Assembly: GCA_016713675.1 (NCBI GenBank)
Contig: JADJOS010000005.1
Location: 248,001 to 312,000, forward strand
Origin: Acidobacteriota bacterium
GTDB taxonomy: Bacteria; Acidobacteriota; Blastocatellia; Pyrinomonadales; Pyrinomonadaceae
Length of the DNA: 64,000 bases
Reading direction: 5' to 3'
This document shows, piece by piece, positions 59,951 through 64,000 of the stretch. Below the pieces are notes generated by a model, which saw only the letters and a program-made list of their open reading frames with translations, had not been told where the DNA came from and made no database searches. Both the position numbers and the translations under genes were made by a program. How positions within the stretch are numbered: position 1 is the first letter of the stretch; each line of letters starts with the position of its first letter.

Positions 59951-61378
59951 ATGAAAATAGCCCTTTTGTTCAGCCTTATCTTTTCTTCCACCGTTCTCGG
60001 CTTAGCTCAGGCCCCGACTCCGACGCCGCTGCTGTATTCCGATGACACGGTCGCGTCTATGAGCCGTATCCAACAAGCGGCGTTGAATAGCGATTACGCC
60101 TATAAACAGGCCGGCTATTTGTCGAACAACATCGGGCCGAGGCTATCGGGCAGCGCACAAGCGGCTCGATCGGTCGAGTATGTCGCTGCTGAAATGCGCA
60201 AGCTTGGGCTCGATGTGTACTTGCAGAAATGCATGGTGCCGCATTGGGTACGCGGCGAAGAGCGTGGCGAGCTGATCGAGTTTGAAGGCATGGCCGCTGG
60301 AACAACGCAAAAGGTGGTCCTGACCGCACTCGGCGGCACGATCGCGACCCCGGCGGAAGGAATGACGGGCGAGATCGTCGTCGTTAGAGATTTTGACGAA
60401 CTCAATGCTCTCGGACGAAAAGGGAGCGAGGGCAAGATCGTCCTGTTCAACTACAAATTCGACCGGGAATTGCAGGCAAGCGGGTTTGGCGGCGGAGCTT
60501 ACGGGCAAGCGGTGCAGTATCGTTTTGGCGGAGCGATGGCGGCCGCCAGGCTCGGAGCGATTGCGGTTTTAGTGCGTTCCGCGGGCGGTTCGCAGAATCG
60601 TTTGGCACACACAGGCGTCATGGGATACGCGGACGGGGTGACAAAGATCCCTGGAGCGGCTGTCAGCTACGAAGACGCTGAAACGATCGCGTGGCTCGCA
60701 AAGGCCGGCATGGTCAAGATCAAACTGACACTCACGCCTCAGACTCTGCCTGACGTCGAAAGCTATAACGTCATCGCCGATCTGAAAGGAAGCGAGAAGC
60801 CAAACGAGATCGTGATAGTCTCGGGGCATTTGGATTCCTGGGATCTTGGTACAGGAGCCATTGACGATGCGTCGGGTGTTGCGATGGCGATGGGCGTTCC
60901 GGCGATCTTGAAACAGCTCAAGATCAAGCCGAAGCGGACGATCCGTTTTATCGCCTACATGAACGAGGAGAACGGCGGACGCGGTGCCGCGGCGTATTTC
61001 GACGCCGAAAAGAATAGCATCGCCAACCATTTCGCCGCGATAGAGGCAGATCTCGGAGCTTCGCATCCGCTGGGGTTCCTGTTTGCCGGAAAGCCCGAGG
61101 CAATGCCGTATTTCGCACCAATTTCGAAAATTCTTTTGTCACAAGGTGCAGGACAAACGCAGGTCCAGGGCGGTGTCGGGGCTGATATCGATCCGTTGAC
61201 ACGCGCCGGCGTACCGTCGTTTGCACCCTGGTTCAATGGGCAGACGTATTTCAACTATCACCACACAGCGGCCGATACATTCGACAAGATCGATCCGCGG
61301 CATATGGCGGAGAATGCAGCACTTGTCGCTGTACTTGCCTACGGTCTTGCTAATCTTGAGCGGCCGCTGCCAAGATAG
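59951..61378 (+). CDS. Secreted M28-family zinc metallopeptidase
   Basis: 475 residues with signal peptide (about 1-20). A PA-like insert domain (about 125-250) precedes the M28 core. Zinc ligands sit in SGHLDSWDLGTGAIDDASG (His, Asp pair), YMNEENGGRG (Glu pair), AIEADLGAS (Asp) and FNYHHTAADT (His). It resembles carboxypeptidase Q/glutamate carboxypeptidase-like enzymes that release single amino acids. It is divergent from the S9 gene, 87 bp apart. Confidence 0.9.
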   Translation: MKIALLFSLIFSSTVLGLAQAPTPTPLLYSDDTVASMSRIQQAALNSDYAYKQAGYLSNNIGPRLSGSAQAARSVEYVAAEMRKLGLDVYLQKCMVPHWVRGEERGELIEFEGMAAGTTQKVVLTALGGTIATPAEGMTGEIVVVRDFDELNALGRKGSEGKIVLFNYKFDRELQASGFGGGAYGQAVQYRFGGAMAAARLGAIAVLVRSAGGSQNRLAHTGVMGYADGVTKIPGAAVSYEDAETIAWLAKAGMVKIKLTLTPQTLPDVESYNVIADLKGSEKPNEIVIVSGHLDSWDLGTGAIDDASGVAMAMGVPAILKQLKIKPKRTIRFIAYMNEENGGRGAAAYFDAEKNSIANHFAAIEADLGASHPLGFLFAGKPEAMPYFAPISKILLSQGAGQTQVQGGVGADIDPLTRAGVPSFAPWFNGQTYFNYHHTAADTFDKIDPRHMAENAALVAVLAYGLANLERPLPR

Positions 61379-61507
61379 CGGCACGCAGCCGGTAGACGGC
61401 AGTCGGATCGCCGATGACTGAACATCGTTGTTTGAAGGCTATGGTAACAACTGTTAACCTTAGTACTTGAACTTCGGTACCCGCACAAATGGGTACAGAC
61501 AAACGAT

Positions 61508-61672
61508 ATGAATAGACCACCGCCATATTTTCCGCAAAACCAGCTTTCACCGCCGGACGAGAACCGATACAAGAAATTCAAGTACGTCGTCGCCGGTTTG
61601 ATCCTGTTACTGATCGCTATAATTGTCGGTGCCGGATTTGGTATCTATTATTTGATACGCTGGCTGTTCTAG
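61508..61672 (+). CDS. Small single-helix membrane protein
   Basis: 54 residues from ATG 61508. The Pro/Asn-rich N-terminus (MNRPPPYFPQNQLSPPDE) is followed by a charged stretch and one long hydrophobic helix (VVAGLILLLIAIIVGAGFGI) ending YLIRWLF. The sequence is protein-like and is followed by a terminator 22 bases later. The ribosome site is weak. No family is recognised. Confidence 0.55.
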   Translation: MNRPPPYFPQNQLSPPDENRYKKFKYVVAGLILLLIAIIVGAGFGIYYLIRWLF

Positions 61673-61693
61673 AAGGCGAGAGAATCTGAAAGA

Positions 61694-61735
61694 AAAGAGC
61701 ACGGCTCGGAATTGTTCCGGTCCGTGTTCTTTTTC
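61694..61735 (+). terminator. Intrinsic terminator after the small membrane protein gene
   Basis: AAAGAGCACGG/CCGTGTTCTTT stem (one G-T pair) with an inner CGGAA/TTCCG hairpin and a T tract. It lies between the convergent small gene and S41 gene. Confidence 0.75.
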
Positions 61736-61752
61736 ATTGCCTGCTTAGGCAA

Positions 61753-63486
61753 TTACTTATTTATCGGCGTTGTCTGGCGTGACGCTGATGACTTGGGCTT
61801 TAGGCTCTCGAGTACCAGGGATTTGGCCTGCGGGATCAATTCAATTCCTTTAGCGAGTGTCGTATCGTATTCGTTAAACACCTGCTGCGACGTTTCTGAG
61901 CCGTATGCCGCGGTAACAAACTCAGTTCTCAACATCCTCATCACAAATTCCCGCTCGCTGTCAGTAATTGCAGCAGGGATCTTATATTTTTCCGACGCAA
62001 ACTGCTTATATGTCGCGTAGAGCTGATCGGTGATAGGAAAATCGGATTTTTTGATGTCGCTGCCGAAGACGATAGGCCTATCGACCTTATACGACTCAAA
62101 TCCCTTGATCCGTCCGCCAACGACATCAAGCGAGAATGCGAGGATCGGATTGATCATACGGTTCTGGGTTTTGGCTCGTTCGGCCGGAATGGTCTGGGGT
62201 TTGACCGCCACATCAGGGTTGATGCCGCCGCCGCTGTAGACCGTGCGACCGCCATCGGTCTTGCTTTCCGGTCCGGTCGGAACTATCGGCTCTGAATTTT
62301 CATCGCGGAATGTGCCACCGTCTGTGTAGTAATTATAAAGATCACCTTTTGAGTAATCGCGTTGGATAAGGCGACCCGACGGAGTTTCGTATTTGGCGAT
62401 GGTCAGCAAGAGCATCGAGCCATAATCGAGTTGGAACGGATTTTGAACAAGGCCTTTACCGAAAGTGTTCTCACCGACGATCAAAGCCCGATCATGATCC
62501 TGCAGAGCTCCGGCAAGTATTTCCGAAGCCGACGCGGTATTGCGATTGACAAGCACTACCACCGGAACACGCTCGGGCGACCTATTGTCGGCGTCGTAAG
62601 GTTCTGTTACACCTGCAAAGCGGCCTTTTTGAGTAAAGACGTTCTGGCCGTCCGAAAGGAATGTGTTCGCTACACGGTATGCTTGCCCAACGAGACCGCC
62701 GCCGTTATCACGAAGATCGATCACCAGCTGCTGCATTCCATCGGCCTTGAGACGCTTTAACCCATCAGAGAACTCGCGGGAGGTTGTTTGATTGAATCCG
62801 CCGCGCATCGCCATATAACCGACGCCCGGACGTATCATGTATATCTCCGTGATCGAAGGCTGAGAAACGGCATCGCGAATTATTTCAACAGTTTCACGCT
62901 TGCCGGTGGCGAGACGCTCGACAATGATCTTGGCCGGCGTTCCCTTTGGGCCGCGAAGGAAATTACGAACTTCAGAGAAAGGTTTACCGAGCATCGAGGT
63001 CCCATTGACGTCGACGATCTTGTCGCCATATCGAAGGCCGGCACGATTCGCCGGGGCACCGTCAAAGGTCGCCTTGATATACGTTGCGATAACCTTTCCA
63101 TCTGCGTCGCTCAGATCGCCGATGGTCGCACCAATGCCGTAATATCTTGAACTCTGGTCGGTCCGAAACTGCTCGGCCTCTTTCGCGTCAAAGTAATTCG
63201 AATGCGGGTCAAGGGCGTGAAGCATCGTGTCGATCGAGGTCTTGAAAAGATCGTTGTAATCCAGTGCTTTGCCTTTAACGTGATTTGATTCGATCAGCGT
63301 AAGAGCCTCGGCAATGTCCTTCTCAATATCCTCGACGCGGACGACCTTTTTGGGGGCCGCAGCCGGGAGGTCTTTCTTCGTAGTTAGATCTACGGTCGCT
63401 ACGGTAGACGAAGCCTGGCCGAAACCGACACTGAAGAACAAAAATATTGCTGAAAAGGCGGAAAGTAAAACTGCTCGTAATTTCAA
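61753..63486 (-). CDS. C-terminal-processing protease, S41 family (active form)
   Basis: 577 residues if started at TTG 63486, which has GGGGG 10 bases upstream and gives a clean signal peptide (KLRAVLLSAFSAIFLFFSVG). An ATG at 63552 would add 22 unlikely residues. An N-domain (HALDPHSNYFDAKE), a PDZ domain (about 105-190) and the S41 domain follow. The catalytic Ser is in NTASASEILAG and the Lys in TFGKGLVQ, both intact, unlike the homologue at 46837. It cuts proteins from exposed C-termini in the periplasm. The C-terminal 140 residues are an extra helical part. Confidence 0.9.
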   Translation of the reverse strand: MKLRAVLLSAFSAIFLFFSVGFGQASSTVATVDLTTKKDLPAAAPKKVVRVEDIEKDIAEALTLIESNHVKGKALDYNDLFKTSIDTMLHALDPHSNYFDAKEAEQFRTDQSSRYYGIGATIGDLSDADGKVIATYIKATFDGAPANRAGLRYGDKIVDVNGTSMLGKPFSEVRNFLRGPKGTPAKIIVERLATGKRETVEIIRDAVSQPSITEIYMIRPGVGYMAMRGGFNQTTSREFSDGLKRLKADGMQQLVIDLRDNGGGLVGQAYRVANTFLSDGQNVFTQKGRFAGVTEPYDADNRSPERVPVVVLVNRNTASASEILAGALQDHDRALIVGENTFGKGLVQNPFQLDYGSMLLLTIAKYETPSGRLIQRDYSKGDLYNYYTDGGTFRDENSEPIVPTGPESKTDGGRTVYSGGGINPDVAVKPQTIPAERAKTQNRMINPILAFSLDVVGGRIKGFESYKVDRPIVFGSDIKKSDFPITDQLYATYKQFASEKYKIPAAITDSEREFVMRMLRTEFVTAAYGSETSQQVFNEYDTTLAKGIELIPQAKSLVLESLKPKSSASRQTTPINK

Positions 63487-63620
63487 AATATGATAACCCC
63501 CGCGAAGAGTGTTGGTATGAGGAGTTTGCACTCCAAAAATATTAACATCCATTTGAGTTAAATACGACAAAATAAGTTGCCTGTATTGGCGGCATTACAG
63601 AAACAATACGAACTTTTCTC

Positions 63621-63636
63621 ACGTAAGGTTTTACGT
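63621..63636 (+). promoter_or_regulatory. Short inverted repeat upstream of the tricorn-like gene
   Basis: ACGTAA-GGTT-TTACGT, 45 bases upstream of the ATG at 63681 and between the divergent S41 and tricorn-like genes. A possible operator; too short to be sure. Confidence 0.35.
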
Positions 63637-63680
63637 TACACTTTGAACAACCTTACCGCTTAGATCTTGGAGGAATTCTA

Positions 63681-64000
63681 ATGTTAAATCGCTTGTTGGC
63701 TACTGCAGCTATCTGTCTCTTTTTCGTTTCCGCGAGTTACGCTCAAACGAAATTGCTTCGCTTTCCTGATGTCTTCGGTGATCGTGTTGTATTTACATAC
63801 GGCGGCGACCTTTGGACCGCGTCGACCAGCGGCGGCACTGCAACACGTTTGACCGCTCATCCGGGCGTTGAGACGTTTGCGAAGTTCTCACCGGACGGCA
63901 GATGGATCGCGTTTACGGGCCAATACGATGGCGACGAGCAGGTTTATGTTGTTTCGTCCGGCGGCGGCGAGCCAAAGCAGCTTACATTCTATCCTTCGCG
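63681..64000 (+). CDS. Tricorn-like protease, N-terminal part (runs off window)
   Basis: 106 codons are present and open at the window end. GGAGGA stands 7 bases before the ATG. Signal peptide MLNRLLATAAICLFFVSASY is followed by the first propeller blades: LLRFPDVFGDRVVFTYGGDLW, then FSPDGRWIAFTGQYDGDEQ (each given here in part). This start is typical of bacterial tricorn/S41 peptidases with an N-terminal six-bladed propeller. The protease domain would lie beyond the window, so activity cannot be judged. Confidence 0.8.
   Translation, partial: MLNRLLATAAICLFFVSASYAQTKLLRFPDVFGDRVVFTYGGDLWTASTSGGTATRLTAHPGVETFAKFSPDGRWIAFTGQYDGDEQVYVVSSGGGEPKQLTFYPS

Overview
The window looks like a chromosomal segment of a Gram-negative heterotroph, most likely an Acidobacteriota member of the Blastocatellia/Pyrinomonadaceae type. 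This is an inference. It rests on an 'acidobacterial' VWFA-like secreted protein, many secreted peptidases, lipoproteins with clear lipoboxes, moderate GC with GC-rich palindromic intergenic elements, and system II cytochrome c maturation. No phage, integrase, transposase or CRISPR array is visible.

Layout: 0-8.3 kb carries the 3' end of an aconitase gene, a gingipain-type C25 peptidase, tRNA-Arg(CCG), two cyclophilins around dtd, a frameshifted HAD phosphatase, mltG, a glutathione peroxidase and an SPFH protein. 8.3-17.6 kb is looser. It holds ilvA, hypothetical genes, two palindromic/tandem repeat regions, a lytic transglycosylase split by an amber codon, a frameshifted sugar-phosphate isomerase, a Gfo/Idh/MocA oxidoreductase, a LITAF-like zinc-ribbon protein and a VWFA protein. 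17.6-28.6 kb is informational: 6S RNA, zapA, a ZapB-like gene, pheT-x-pheS, tdh and kbl, then thrS-infC-rpmI-rplT with an AUC start for infC. 29-41 kb is a dispersed histidine-utilisation region (hutG-like, hutU, hutI, hutH) interleaved with an M1 aminopeptidase, a Xaa-Pro peptidase and small exported proteins. 41-49.7 kb holds an SDR, a DUF4344 metallopeptidase, tRNA-Arg(TCG), a lipoprotein cytochrome c, a penicillin acylase, ruvX, an S41 homologue that has lost its catalytic dyad, and an AAC(6')-like acetyltransferase. 49.7-55.1 kb is respiratory: ccsA-resB on one strand, then ctaB, cox subunit III and a DUF420 gene. 55.1-55.97 kb has no protein gene. It contains a c-di-AMP (ydaO/yuaA) riboswitch with its own promoter and a terminator but no downstream gene, then a palindrome and a second tandem repeat array. 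56-64 kb is a peptidase block (M1, S9, M28, S41, tricorn-like).

Together the genes describe a cell that degrades protein outside the cytoplasm or in the periplasm and burns amino acids. Histidine goes through Hut, and threonine through IlvA or Tdh/Kbl, feeding an aerobic respiratory chain.

Seven single-base lesions (six indels and one in-frame TAG) break five genes, all between 5 and 33 kb, including the essential thrS. Reading continues perfectly in another frame each time, so uncorrected sequencing errors are the likeliest cause. The most interesting items are the orphan c-di-AMP riboswitch unit, the S41 pseudoprotease, the two tandem repeat arrays, the AUC-initiated infC and a palindrome inserted in frame in pheT.
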